A stretch of DNA of 32,302 bases, taken from assembly GCA_002238425.1 (NCBI GenBank), contig MPMJ01000034.1, forward strand, positions 1-32,302, in the 5' to 3' direction. Numbering within the stretch: position 1 is the stretch's first letter; every line of letters starts with the position of its first letter. The translations under genes were made by a program, and so were the position numbers. Source of the DNA: SAR202 cluster bacterium bin16 (GTDB lineage Bacteria; Chloroflexota; Dehalococcoidia; Lucifugimonadales; Australimonadaceae). The notes under the pieces are model-generated. The model made no database searches. It had not been told where the DNA came from and saw only the letters and a list, made by a program, of their open reading frames with translations. Shown piece by piece: positions 15,175 through 23,201 of the stretch.

Positions 15175-16713
15175 CTAGCTGACCGGCACCATGAGTACCC
15201 GGTCTTCTGCGGGCTGTTCCCGCCTGATCTTCTTCAGCGTGGTGAGGTTGTCGATGACGACGGGCAGGAGTTCGTCGAGCATGCTCACCGGAACGAGGTC
15301 CATGATCTTCTCTCCGGGGCGCGGATCGGTCCCGGTCCGGCCTCCGACGAAGATGCTCACCGCGTCCACGACTTCGCCGTCGACGCGGGCCTTCGCCCCT
15401 TGGAAGCCGATGTCGGCTGCGTGGTGGTTGCCACAGCCCGCCGGGCAGCCTGACCAGTTCATGGTGAGTGGAGCGGCGTCCGGAAAGCGGGCTGCCAGGC
15501 TGTCGGCGAGCTCCTTGCCGAGTGCTTTGGTCTCGATCAGCGCCAGGTTGCAGTAGTCTTTTCCGGTGCAGCTCACAAGTCCGCGCGTGAACGGATGCGG
15601 TGATGGAGAGAACCGGGTGAGCAGCGGTTCATCCAGGAGGGGCTGCACCTTCGCTTCCGGCACCCCCACGATGATTGCGTTCTGGCCAGTCGTGAGGCGT
15701 ATGGCTCCCGCACCGTAGACTTCGGCAATACGGGCGAGTTCCATCATGTCGCCGGCCTGCGTTCTTCCGGTAGGAACACAGAGTCCCACCGAGTAGAGGC
15801 CTGCCTGCCGCTGCTCGGTCACGCCGAGGTGGTCAGTCGTCCGTTGCAACCGTACGTCCCGGCCTGAGGGAAGGAGTGGAGCGCCCCACCGCTCTTCCAG
15901 CCGCTGCCGGAAGAGCTCGGGGCCCCATTCCTGCACGAGGAAGGCGAGGCGGGCTTTCGTGCGCTGCTCACGCGCACCCTCGTCGCGGAACAGCAGAGTG
16001 ATCGCTGCCGCAAGAGAGGCTGCCTCGTCGGGCGCGATGAACACATCCAGGGGCTGGGCGACGGTCATACCACCCGAACCCATCTTGCCGCCGACGGCGA
16101 CGTTGAAACCGTGTGCGGCCTTCGGGCCAGTGGCTGGCGTGAGTGCGATGTCCTGCGTCTCGCTGTGCGTGCAGTTCTCGAGGCAGCCGGTGATGGTGAC
16201 GTTCAGCTTGCGCGGAAGGTTGGTGTAGTCACGGTTGCCAAGGAAAGTCTGAGTGAACTGTTCCCCGATCGGCGCGGCGTCGAACAGTTCATAGGGCGTC
16301 AGACCAGAGAGACTGCAGGTGTTGACGCCCCTGATGTTGTCCATCCCGGTCTGGAGCGAAGAGAGGTCGACGCCTCGCAGCGCCTCGAGGATATCGGGAA
16401 CGTCCCGTATCTCGACGGCTCTGAGCTCCAACTGCTGCCGTGTGGTGATGTCGATTACCCCGTTGCCGAGGCGCTGCGCCAGCGAGGCCAGCGTGCTGAG
16501 CTGGCGCGAAGCAAGCTGGCCGTTGGTGATGCGGACTCGCATCATGAAGCGTCCGGGAGTGGGCTTGCGGAAGAACGTGCCGATCCACTTAAGCCGCTCG
16601 CGGTCGTTCGGTTCGAGCGTCTCCCAGCCGCCGTGCTGCGCGGCGAGTTCATCTATCTCTTCCAGGATGTCGAGACCGTTCTTCTCTGCCTTGAGGCGCT
16701 CGATGGGGTTCAT
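15175..16713 (-). CDS. nirA: Ferredoxin-type nitrite reductase (siroheme, 4Fe-4S)
   Basis: The 512-residue protein has the two-fold repeat of nitrite/sulfite reductases and reduces nitrite to ammonium with six electrons, probably from ferredoxin. The siroheme-[4Fe-4S] ligands are Cys382 and Cys388 (SCTGKDYC) and Cys423 and Cys427 (SGCPAGCGNHHAADIGF), in the usual C-x5-C and C-x3-C pattern. The N-terminal half has TTRQQLELR and the Arg/Lys residues that bind anion and siroheme. No FAD/NADH domain is attached, unlike NirB/NasD. It follows narK by 31 bases in the operon. Sulfite reductase is the alternative, but the nitrate transporter and P-II genes favour nitrite. The ATG at 16713 has only a weak AAGG ribosome site. 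Confidence 0.9.
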   Translation of the reverse strand: MNPIERLKAEKNGLDILEEIDELAAQHGGWETLEPNDRERLKWIGTFFRKPTPGRFMMRVRITNGQLASRQLSTLASLAQRLGNGVIDITTRQQLELRAVEIRDVPDILEALRGVDLSSLQTGMDNIRGVNTCSLSGLTPYELFDAAPIGEQFTQTFLGNRDYTNLPRKLNVTITGCLENCTHSETQDIALTPATGPKAAHGFNVAVGGKMGSGGMTVAQPLDVFIAPDEAASLAAAITLLFRDEGAREQRTKARLAFLVQEWGPELFRQRLEERWGAPLLPSGRDVRLQRTTDHLGVTEQRQAGLYSVGLCVPTGRTQAGDMMELARIAEVYGAGAIRLTTGQNAIIVGVPEAKVQPLLDEPLLTRFSPSPHPFTRGLVSCTGKDYCNLALIETKALGKELADSLAARFPDAAPLTMNWSGCPAGCGNHHAADIGFQGAKARVDGEVVDAVSIFVGGRTGTDPRPGEKIMDLVPVSMLDELLPVVIDNLTTLKKIRREQPAEDRVLMVPVS

Positions 16714-16744
16714 GCGTTGCTCTGCCTTGGTTTCCTACGTGTTG

Positions 16745-18115
16745 CTACGTGTTGCTGTACAGGGCCATAGGGACGCGCTTGGCGTATGCGGGAGCGATGG
16801 CCGCGGCCCCCCGTCCGAGGGCGCGTTCCATCGCGATGCGTTCTTCGGTCTCCCGCTCGGGCGAGAAGCGCACCACGAGCACGAGCGCGGACATGCTGGT
16901 AACGATGGCGGCGAGGTAGAGCAATGCCTGCTCCGTGGCGAGCGATTCGATGCGGAAGAGGAACCCGGCGGCGACAGCCCCCGCATTGCCGCCAGCCCCC
17001 ACGATGCCTGCCACGGCTCCCAGTGCGCGCCGGTTGATGAACGGGACGACTGAGTACGTCGCACCCTCTGCCATCTGCACGAAGACGCTGAATACGAGCA
17101 TGGAAAGAACGGCCACGGGCAGGATAGCCATCCGCGAGAAGACGGCCAGTGCGATGCCTTCCAGCAGGAGCACGCCGCCGAGGAAGAGCGTCCGCCCTCT
17201 GAGGCCGAAACGCAGTCCTGCGAGGTCGCCGAAGACGCCGCCGAGCGTGCGAGCGAAGATGTTCATCAGCCCGAACAACCCAGCGATGAGACCGGCGGTC
17301 GCAACGCTCAGCCCGAACCGGTCGTGATAGTAGAGAGCAGCGATATTGTGCATGGTGAGTTCCACGCCGAAACAGGCGCCATAGACCAGGAAGAGCGCCC
17401 AGACGCGATGGTCTCTTGCGGCTTCCAGGAACGCACCCTTGGCGTTGGACTCTTTGGTTTTCAATGGACGCGCCTCACCGTCTGGGCTGTCCTGAGTGAG
17501 CCGGTAGTAGGCGATGCCCATGAGGAAGAGCGCGACGCCGGGAACCACCATGGCGAGGCGCCAGCCCAGGACCTGGCTTGCGCCGAGACCGATAATGGCA
17601 GCGAGGATCAGGGGCATGACCATCTGCGTGACGCCCCCGCCGAGGTTGCCCCAGCCCGCGGTCGTCGCGTTGGCGGTCCCGACAACGTTGGGCGCGAACA
17701 TGACCGACGTGTGGTATTGCGTGATAACGAACGAGGCTCCGATGATGCCAATGGCAAGCCGGAACAGGAGGAAGGACTCGTAACTGGTGGCGAGACCGAT
17801 GCTCATCACGGGGATGGAGCCGATGATCAGCAGCCCAGTGTAGGTCCGCCGGGGGCCGATCTGGTCGCACAGCCACCCGACGAACAGGCGAGCCACGATG
17901 GTAACGGCGACGGATGCGATGACGGTGTTGCCGATCTGCGCCTTGGTCAGTCCGAGGTCGTCGCGGACGATGGCCATCATCGGCGCGATGCCGAACCACC
18001 CGAAGAAAGCGAGGAAGAAGGCGAGCCAGCTCATGTGGAACGCGCGCATGTGCGGACGGGCGAAACTGAAGAGGGATATGCTCGCCGCCTTGTGCGTCTG
18101 GGGGTCTATCCTCAT
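16745..18115 (-). CDS. narK: NarK/NrtP-type MFS nitrate/nitrite transporter
   Basis: This 456-residue inner-membrane protein has twelve predicted spans. Both nitrate signatures are present: AGWGNLGGGVTQ at about 153-164 and GIVGAGGNAGA at about 370-380. Arg76 (VARLFVGW) and Arg289 (FARTLGGV) match the two arginines that hold nitrate in the pore. A cytoplasmic loop of about 30 residues after span 6 (DSPDGEARPLKTKESNAKG) joins the halves. It lies between the molybdopterin oxidoreductase gene (51 bases upstream) and nirA. It most likely imports nitrate or nitrite for assimilation. A P-II protein could act on it, as happens with nitrate transporters elsewhere; that is inference. Confidence 0.9.
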   Translation of the reverse strand: MRIDPQTHKAASISLFSFARPHMRAFHMSWLAFFLAFFGWFGIAPMMAIVRDDLGLTKAQIGNTVIASVAVTIVARLFVGWLCDQIGPRRTYTGLLIIGSIPVMSIGLATSYESFLLFRLAIGIIGASFVITQYHTSVMFAPNVVGTANATTAGWGNLGGGVTQMVMPLILAAIIGLGASQVLGWRLAMVVPGVALFLMGIAYYRLTQDSPDGEARPLKTKESNAKGAFLEAARDHRVWALFLVYGACFGVELTMHNIAALYYHDRFGLSVATAGLIAGLFGLMNIFARTLGGVFGDLAGLRFGLRGRTLFLGGVLLLEGIALAVFSRMAILPVAVLSMLVFSVFVQMAEGATYSVVPFINRRALGAVAGIVGAGGNAGAVAAGFLFRIESLATEQALLYLAAIVTSMSALVLVVRFSPERETEERIAMERALGRGAAAIAPAYAKRVPMALYSNT

Positions 18116-18166
18116 GCTCGCTTCATCCTCTGCATTGCGCTGGGATCGTGGTGTCCGGCCTCAGCC

Positions 18167-18817
18167 TTAGATGTCGGCTGACGCCTCACCGCTGCCGACC
18201 TTGGCCACGACGACATGCGCCTTCTCCTGGCCTGGGGCCCCGAGAACGGATGTCTTGCTCTGGCCGAGGAGCCGCTTGATGCCGTGCGGGTCCCTCACGA
18301 AGCACCTGACCTGGTGCAACCACTTAACGCTCTTGTACCCCTGTAGGAACGGCACCCAGAGACGCACCGGCCCCCCGAGTTCGTGCGGCAACGCCTCCCC
18401 GTTGATCTCGTAGACCAACAGCACCCTCGGATCGCGGGCAAGGGTCTTGGGCAGGCTTTCGAAGTACATGCCGTCCGCGGAATAGAAGGCGAGGTAACCC
18501 GCTGTGGCGAGGTCCATCCCCGCAGACTCGAGCACTGACTGGAATCGCACGCCGGTCACCAGCGGCGTCTCCGACCAGTTGAAGATCTGGCAGACAAGCG
18601 GAGTCGGCTCGCGGACGACCGGCAACTGCTCGATATCCTGCCACCGCACGACGGTTGTCTTGCCGGTTACATCCGTCAGGCTCATCCGCCAGTCCTCCAG
18701 TGGCTGCCGGGCTGGCATGGGGAAGAGGGAGAGGATGGGCAGCGGTTCGGCCTCGAAATCCATCGCCGCGAACTGGTCCTTGAACTTGGGGTAGTTGACG
18801 TAGGGACGCAGTACCAT
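18167..18817 (-). CDS. SUOX-fold molybdopterin oxidoreductase, candidate assimilatory nitrate reductase
   Basis: The 216-residue protein is a single Mo-MPT domain of the sulfite oxidase family. Cys76 in LVCQIFNW is the expected Mo ligand. Family motifs LPHELGGPVRLWVP (143-156) and GYKSVKWL (160-167) follow. No Tat signal is present, so it is cytoplasmic, unlike the periplasmic MsrP/YedY. It has no heme or FAD domain, so electrons must come from another protein. No NasA/NarB-type enzyme is in the operon, which nevertheless has transporter and nitrite reductase. Eukaryotic nitrate reductase uses the same fold, so a nitrate reductase role is reasonable but unproven. The ATG lies two bases after the stop of the P-II gene, indicating translational coupling. 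Confidence 0.8.
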   Translation of the reverse strand: MVLRPYVNYPKFKDQFAAMDFEAEPLPILSLFPMPARQPLEDWRMSLTDVTGKTTVVRWQDIEQLPVVREPTPLVCQIFNWSETPLVTGVRFQSVLESAGMDLATAGYLAFYSADGMYFESLPKTLARDPRVLLVYEINGEALPHELGGPVRLWVPFLQGYKSVKWLHQVRCFVRDPHGIKRLLGQSKTSVLGAPGQEKAHVVVAKVGSGEASADI

Positions 18818-18819
18818 GA

Positions 18820-19176
18820 CTAGACCGCGCCCGCGCTCGCGAGCTCCTGCTCGGGCCGTTCCGTGCAGATGACTTCCTGCAGTGGGCAGACGAATATCTT
18901 GCCGTCGCCGTAGTTGTCGGACTTGTTGGCTGCGACGAGCGCATTCGCGAGAGGCGTTGCAGCCTCGTCCGGCACCGCCCAGGCCAGCATCCGCTTCGGA
19001 AGGAACTGCATCACGCCTCCATCCTCTCCGTTGGTGGGGCGCATGTAGCGGAGTCCTCGCTGACGGCCCCGGCCCATAACGCGCCGGTGCGTGTAAGCGG
19101 ATATGCCCAGGGCAAGTGCGGCATCAACGCTCGCCTGCCACTTCTCCGGTCTGATGACGGCTATAACTTCTTTCAA
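18820..19176 (-). CDS. P-II signalling protein, NifI2-like
   Basis: The 118-residue protein resembles NifI2. It starts MKEVIAVIRPEKWQA, then HRRVMGRGRQRGLRY leads into a shortened, altered T-loop (about 44-60: MRPTNGEDGGVMQFLPK). The canonical uridylylated Tyr context of GlnB is absent. The B-loop is SDNYGDGKIFV (86-96). It is the first gene of the nitrate operon, with the NifI1-like gene last. The start is TTG at 19176, chosen because AGGAGG lies seven bases upstream and no ATG or GTG fits the family N-terminus. It probably binds ATP and 2-oxoglutarate and acts with its NifI1-like partner. The target is unknown. Confidence 0.85.
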   Translation of the reverse strand: MKEVIAVIRPEKWQASVDAALALGISAYTHRRVMGRGRQRGLRYMRPTNGEDGGVMQFLPKRMLAWAVPDEAATPLANALVAANKSDNYGDGKIFVCPLQEVICTERPEQELASAGAV

Positions 19177-19382
19177 GGGGGCGCCTCCTGCGGCATCGCT
19201 TCCATCAAGCGTAGACGCAGGGTGTGTTGTGCCGATTACGAAAGTGTTGCGGTGCTGTTACATAGCAGCGATGGGTGACTGCCGCCATGGCACTGCGACT
19301 CCGCCTCTCGCATGCAACGCTGGGACGCAGGTGCTCGTCCCCCCGTGGTAGGATTGCCGCATCCTGAACGAGGAGTAGGGCG
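19177..19382. other. Divergent intergenic region, nitrate operon / amidohydrolase
   Basis: The region must hold the promoter of the nitrate operon on the minus strand and that of the amidohydrolase on the plus strand. TAGGAT at 19349-19354 is a possible plus-strand -10 box without a clear -35. No NtcA-type GTA-N8-TAC palindrome or convincing minus-strand promoter is seen. Confidence 0.35.
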
Positions 19383-20546
19383 ATGGACATCCTGGCGATG
19401 GACGGCGACGGGCACGTCGAGGAGTGGGAAGGCACCTGGTCCGACGACTACCTTGAGCCTGAGTTCCGCGACCGCCGCCCCAAGGTGGTCGAGACCGGCG
19501 AGTTCGAGCACGACTACGTCTGGGATATCAACGGCGAGCGCATCCGCATCGGAGGCTCACCCTCCAGCAAGGATGGTGTCGTCTCCACCGAGTACGAGAT
19601 GATGGCGAAGTGGCGCGGCCCGCACGAGAGCGGCGAGTTCCACTCCGCGGAAGCACGCCTCGCGGTGATGGACGCCGAGAACACGTACCTCTCCGTCAAC
19701 TACCCCACGCTCCTGCTGGACTGGCCTATCGTGCATGACCCTGCGCTCAACGCGGCGCTGACGCGCTCCTACAATAGCTGGGTCGCCGACATCTCCAACC
19801 AGTCGCCCGACCGCCTCAAGTGGGTGACGGTGATCGACCCGCACGACCCTGCCGAGGCGGTGCGTGAGATGGAGCGCACTCGGAAGATGGGCTCCATCGG
19901 CGTCATGGTCTTTGGTGATTACAACGAGAAGGCGCTCGACGACCCGAGTTTCGAGCAGTTCTGGGCCGCGGCGCAGGACCTGGACATGCCGGTGAACGTG
20001 CACCCGGGCATCGGCGCGCGGGACGCCATCAAGGCCTACCGCAACATCGCGGGCGACCAGTTCCTCATGTCTGTTGTGCGCGGGTTCAAGACCATCTGCG
20101 GCTCCGGCATCCTCGACCGCTACCCCAGGGTGAAGGTTTCCTTCCTTGAGACGGGTTGCACCTGGGTGGACTTCGCCGTCGCCGTCATGGACTTCACGCT
20201 GGACAACGTGAAGGACCGGCTGGAGATCGGCGCGATACGCTCCGAGCACAAGGCCATAGTGGAGCGCGGTCTGCCTGAAGCGACGCCGCTGGAGTACATC
20301 AGGGACGGCCGCATCTTCATCGGCTTCGAGGTAGACGACGACCTGCTGCCCTACATGGTGAACAAGTACGGGACGGACTGCTGGGTGTACGCCAGCGACA
20401 TCCCGCACGCGCACCGCATCCCGCACTCCCCGAGCTACATCTACAACCGCCCCGACCTCACGGACGAACAGAAGTCGCGCATCGTCTGGAAGGGCACCTC
20501 AGAGCTCTACAGCCTCCCAGTACCGGAGGGAGTGGGGATACACTAA
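19383..20546 (+). CDS. Amidohydrolase family 2 (ACMSD-type) protein
   Basis: The 387-residue TIM-barrel metal enzyme belongs to the amidohydrolase 2 family, whose members decarboxylate aromatic or related acids or hydrolyse lactones. The N-terminal metal motif is DGDGHVEE with His11 and Glu13 or Glu14. His207 in VNVHPG and Asp339 in YASDIPHAH complete the expected metal site. GAGGAG lies about nine bases before the ATG at 19383. The gene faces away from the nitrate operon and is followed seven bases later by brnT. Proteins of this type often accompany oxygenases in catabolic lineages. The substrate is unknown. Confidence 0.85.
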   Translation: MDILAMDGDGHVEEWEGTWSDDYLEPEFRDRRPKVVETGEFEHDYVWDINGERIRIGGSPSSKDGVVSTEYEMMAKWRGPHESGEFHSAEARLAVMDAENTYLSVNYPTLLLDWPIVHDPALNAALTRSYNSWVADISNQSPDRLKWVTVIDPHDPAEAVREMERTRKMGSIGVMVFGDYNEKALDDPSFEQFWAAAQDLDMPVNVHPGIGARDAIKAYRNIAGDQFLMSVVRGFKTICGSGILDRYPRVKVSFLETGCTWVDFAVAVMDFTLDNVKDRLEIGAIRSEHKAIVERGLPEATPLEYIRDGRIFIGFEVDDDLLPYMVNKYGTDCWVYASDIPHAHRIPHSPSYIYNRPDLTDEQKSRIVWKGTSELYSLPVPEGVGIH

Positions 20547-20553
20547 GCGCCAG

Positions 20554-20814
20554 ATGCGCTACGAGTGGGACGAGGCCAAGCGCCGATCTAACATCGCCAA
20601 GCACGGAGTCGACTTCCAAGTGATTTGGGATTTCGACTGGCGCACGGCATTGAAAGAGGAGAGCCCTCGGGCTGGAGAACTGCGCTATCGAGCGTACGGC
20701 TTTGTCGGTGTGCGCCTGTACTCGGTGGTATACACTGGACGTGGTGAGAACATCCGTATCATCAGCATGCGAAAGGCAAACGACAGGGAGTTCGACCGCT
20801 ATGCCGCCACTTAA
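20554..20814 (+). CDS. brnT: BrnT-type toxin of a type II toxin-antitoxin module
   Basis: The 86-residue protein matches BrnT (DUF497), a RelE-fold ribonuclease that stops translation. The family N-terminus EWDEAKRRSNIAKHGVDF lies at 4-21, and the C-terminal motif RIISMRKANDREFDRY at about 68-83 carries the conserved Arg and acidic residues. The ATG is seven bases after the amidohydrolase stop, and the 3' end overlaps the antitoxin start by 14 bases. Toxin-before-antitoxin order is normal for brnTA. No strong ribosome site is seen, so translation may be coupled to the upstream gene. Confidence 0.85.
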   Translation: MRYEWDEAKRRSNIAKHGVDFQVIWDFDWRTALKEESPRAGELRYRAYGFVGVRLYSVVYTGRGENIRIISMRKANDREFDRYAAT

Positions 20815-21001
20815 GCCAGGGGCTATCCGGCCAACCCCGGAAGAAAACGAAGAGATCAACGCGGGCATTGCCGCCGACCCTGACAACCCTGAGGCAACGG
20901 AAGAAGAGTTCGCGCGTATGCGTCCTATGACCGAAGCCGACCCCGAACTCGTCGCACGCTACCTCAAGGACAAGGAAGCCAAGGCTCGCAGAGCTTCCTG
21001 A
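20801..21001 (+). CDS. brnA: BrnA-type antitoxin, short form
   Basis: The 66-residue product starts at the ATG at 20801, inside the end of brnT. It has the acidic pattern of BrnA N-termini: GAIRPTPEENEEINAGIAAD, then DNPEATEEEFARMRPM. It ends in a Lys/Glu/Arg helix (LKDKEAKARRAS). BrnA normally continues into a ribbon-helix-helix DNA-binding domain, which is absent here. It may still bind and neutralise BrnT, but autoregulation through DNA binding is doubtful. The truncation could be natural or a decayed end; no frame continuing the domain is seen right after the stop. Confidence 0.75.
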   Translation: MPPLKPGAIRPTPEENEEINAGIAADPDNPEATEEEFARMRPMTEADPELVARYLKDKEAKARRAS

Positions 21002-21011
21002 TTCCTTCTGC

Positions 21012-21242
21012 CTACTCTTTGCGTTCGGGTTCGCCGGCGTCCGGCGAGCCGTAGCGCTCTCTTGCCGCCGTTCCGAACCAGTCGCCAGCGGTGCGTGTGC
21101 TCGTCCAACCCTCTTTCGCAGCCGCTGCCCGCGTTCTGCGCGTCGCGGCTCTTGCCGCCCCGACGGCGAGCTTGGCCGCCCGGTCCTTCACCAGGAAGCC
21201 TGCGGCTGCCACGGCGGGTATCAGTATCAGGTGTGGGCGCAT
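21012..21242 (-). CDS. Small protein with N-terminal hydrophobic segment
   Basis: The 76-residue protein is not recognised. It begins with a short hydrophobic stretch (HLILIPAVAAAGFLV, about 4-18). An Arg/Ala-rich amphipathic segment follows (about 20-45), then a polar tail ending AGEPERKE. The ATG at 21242 has GGAG six bases upstream. It is convergent with brnA, whose stop is 11 bases away. It could be membrane-attached. Function unknown. Confidence 0.5.
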   Translation of the reverse strand: MRPHLILIPAVAAAGFLVKDRAAKLAVGAARAATRRTRAAAAKEGWTSTRTAGDWFGTAARERYGSPDAGEPERKE

Positions 21243-21367
21243 ACCAGTCTCCTATCCGTTCCTCATCTCGCGGGCGGGTGCAACTGGCGATGCGAGTTGG
21301 GCGGCCTTCTGTTCACTGCAATTCTACCGTTGCCACGGCTGTCGCTGGAATCAAGGGGAGACGCGTA

Positions 21368-21387
21368 ATACCTCCAGTTTCAGGTAT
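21368..21387. repeat. Short inverted repeat downstream of the methyltransferase gene
   Basis: ATACCT and AGGTAT arms separated by eight bases lie 18 bases beyond the stop of the minus-strand methyltransferase gene. It may be a weak terminator or an operator for the gene at 21242. Confidence 0.3.
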
Positions 21388-21405
21388 GCGCCCGGTCATC
21401 CATGC

Positions 21406-22182
21406 CTATTCCGGCTTGCGTGCCACTACCTTCACGCTGGAGACGTCCGCCGGGGCGTCGTTCTCGATGCATGCCGTCTCCTCGGTGATGGCGATGCCCT
21501 CGAAGCCTGCGCTCCGCAGCCGTTCGAGGTAGGTGCCCTTCGGCTCCGCACCGGCGGTGCACGTCACCCAGGCCTCCACGCCCTTGCGAGCAGGACCGTC
21601 GGGGTTGAGCGCCATCATGTCGGAGATGTGCAGCCTGCCGCCCGGCGACAGTACACGGAACGCCTCGCGGAATACCGCGTCCTTGTCCGGCGACAGGCAG
21701 ACGACGCAGTTGGAGATGACCACGTCCACCGACGCGTCCGGCAGTGGGATGTTCTCGATCTCGCCCTTCACGAACTCCACGTTGGTGAGGCCGAGCTTCG
21801 CCTGGTTGCTGCGCGCGAGGTCCAGCATGTCGGGCGTCATGTCGAGCCCGATCACGTGCCCAGCTTCGCCCACCTGCTGCGCCGCGAGGAAGCAATCGAT
21901 GCCGCCGCCCGAGCCGAGGTCGAGCACGCGCTCGCCCTCCTGAAGTCCCGCCAGTGCCGTCGGGTTGCCGCAGCCGAGCGATATGGCGATGGACTCGGCG
22001 GGCAGCCCGGTCAGTTGCGCCTCTTCGTACAGCGTCATCGCCCGCTCCTGGCCTGACGGGGCGCAGCATGCGTCGGCCTCGGCGGACGTTGCCTCGACGG
22101 CGGTGAGCCCGATGACCACCCTGGCATCGTTCGCGTACCGCTCGCTGACCAGCCGTTTGATCTCCCTGGGTTCCGTGGTCAT
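21406..22182 (-). CDS. arsM: ArsM-like arsenite S-adenosylmethionine methyltransferase
   Basis: The 258-residue protein is a class I SAM methyltransferase with arsenite-methylation features. The SAM site is RVLDLGSGGGIDCF at about 85-98, followed by GLDMTPDML. Cysteines fall where ArsM enzymes bind As(III): Cys39-Cys40 (ACCAP), Cys71 (LGCGNP), Cys159 (ISNCVVC) and Cys209 (WVTCTAGA). The ATG at 22182 has AGGAGAAGG just upstream; a longer frame to 22263 adds 27 unrelated residues. There is no arsR or ars pump gene beside it, so regulation is not visible. The product would turn arsenite into methylated, partly volatile forms. Confidence 0.85.
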   Translation of the reverse strand: MTTEPREIKRLVSERYANDARVVIGLTAVEATSAEADACCAPSGQERAMTLYEEAQLTGLPAESIAISLGCGNPTALAGLQEGERVLDLGSGGGIDCFLAAQQVGEAGHVIGLDMTPDMLDLARSNQAKLGLTNVEFVKGEIENIPLPDASVDVVISNCVVCLSPDKDAVFREAFRVLSPGGRLHISDMMALNPDGPARKGVEAWVTCTAGAEPKGTYLERLRSAGFEGIAITEETACIENDAPADVSSVKVVARKPE

Positions 22183-22249
22183 CTGCCTTCTCCTCGCCTT
22201 GTCGGCGGCTCTTCCCAGTATACGACTCTCCTCGCCGGCGCCTGAGTGA

Positions 22250-22255
22250 TAGGCT
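22250..22255 (+). promoter_or_regulatory. -10 box close to the start codon (leaderless mRNA)
   Basis: TAGGCT lies six bases before the ATG at 22262 and no ribosome site is present. The transcript would start at or near the A of the ATG, as in known leaderless genes with TANNNT boxes. Confidence 0.45.
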
Positions 22256-22261
22256 TGCCCC

Positions 22262-23191
22262 ATGGCACAGCGCAGCGCGGCATACGAGGCAATGATGCGA
22301 CGGCTCGCGGACGGGGGCTACGCCCTGCTCGACGGCGGCATCGCCACGGAGGTGGCGCGTCGCGGCGGTACGCTGGGGGCGTGGGCGAATCTCGCGAACG
22401 TCGAACTGCCGGACACCCTGCGTGCTATCCACGCTGATTTCATCGCGGCAGGCGCGGACGTCATCAGCGCCAACACGTTCGCCTGTTCGGAGCTTCATCT
22501 CGCCGCGCACGGGGTACACGGACGCGAGGAGGAGCTGAACCGCGCGGCGGTGGCGCTGGCGCTGGAGGCGCGGGAGCGCGCCGGAGCGGAGCGACCACTG
22601 CCTGTGGCCGGCTGCATGACGACGGTCAGCTACCGGGGACCGGAGGGAAGAGTGGCTCCCGCTGAGGAGGACTGGGCGCTGGTTTCGCAGGCGCGCGTAC
22701 TCGCGGATGCGGGCGTGGACTTCCTCAACGTGGAGATGCTGTCGCACGTCGAGCGCGCCAACGTCGAACTGGCCGCAGCGGCAACGGCTGGGTTGCCGGT
22801 ATGGGCGGGGTTCTCCTCCGTAATGGACGAGGAGGGCAATCTCACACTGTTGAACCAGCAGGACGAGCCGCTGGAGGAATCGCTGCGGCGCATCGACCTC
22901 TCCGGCGTCGACGCCGTGTTCGTCATGCACACGGAGGTCCCGCTGGTGGAGCCATCGCTCGCCGTGCTGCGGGGCATCTGGGACGGCCCGCTCGGCACGT
23001 ATCCCCACGGCGGAACGTACACGCGGCCGTCCTGGGAGTTCGACGACGACTTCACGCCGGAGGTACTCGCGGCGGGCGCGGAGCGGTGGCTGGCCGGCGG
23101 CTGCCGCATCGTGGGCGGCTGCTGCGGCGCGGCCCCGGCGCACATCGCCGCCCTGCGCGAGGTCGTGGACGCGGCGGCGGCCGCGGGATAG
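22262..23191 (+). CDS. Homocysteine S-methyltransferase family protein, altered zinc site
   Basis: The 309-residue protein has the Hcy-binding barrel that moves a methyl group to homocysteine or related thiols. It has LLDGGIATEVARRG (22-35), ISANTFACSE (69-78) and the C-terminal zinc motif IVGGCCGAAPAHI with Cys287 and Cys288. The third zinc ligand in this family is a Cys in a G-x-N-C motif. Here the matching place reads FVMHTEVP with His223 instead. The domain may bind zinc through His, bind weakly, or use another substrate. Translation probably starts without a leader. It diverges from arsM by 79 bases. Confidence 0.8.
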   Translation: MAQRSAAYEAMMRRLADGGYALLDGGIATEVARRGGTLGAWANLANVELPDTLRAIHADFIAAGADVISANTFACSELHLAAHGVHGREEELNRAAVALALEARERAGAERPLPVAGCMTTVSYRGPEGRVAPAEEDWALVSQARVLADAGVDFLNVEMLSHVERANVELAAAATAGLPVWAGFSSVMDEEGNLTLLNQQDEPLEESLRRIDLSGVDAVFVMHTEVPLVEPSLAVLRGIWDGPLGTYPHGGTYTRPSWEFDDDFTPEVLAAGAERWLAGGCRIVGGCCGAAPAHIAALREVVDAAAAAG

Positions 23192-23201
23192 GCTGTGCAT
23201 T

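Noticed and set aside
19177..19382. NtcA-type or other nitrogen regulator site before the nitrate operon
   Set aside because: No GTA-N8-TAC palindrome or similar site could be found on either strand.
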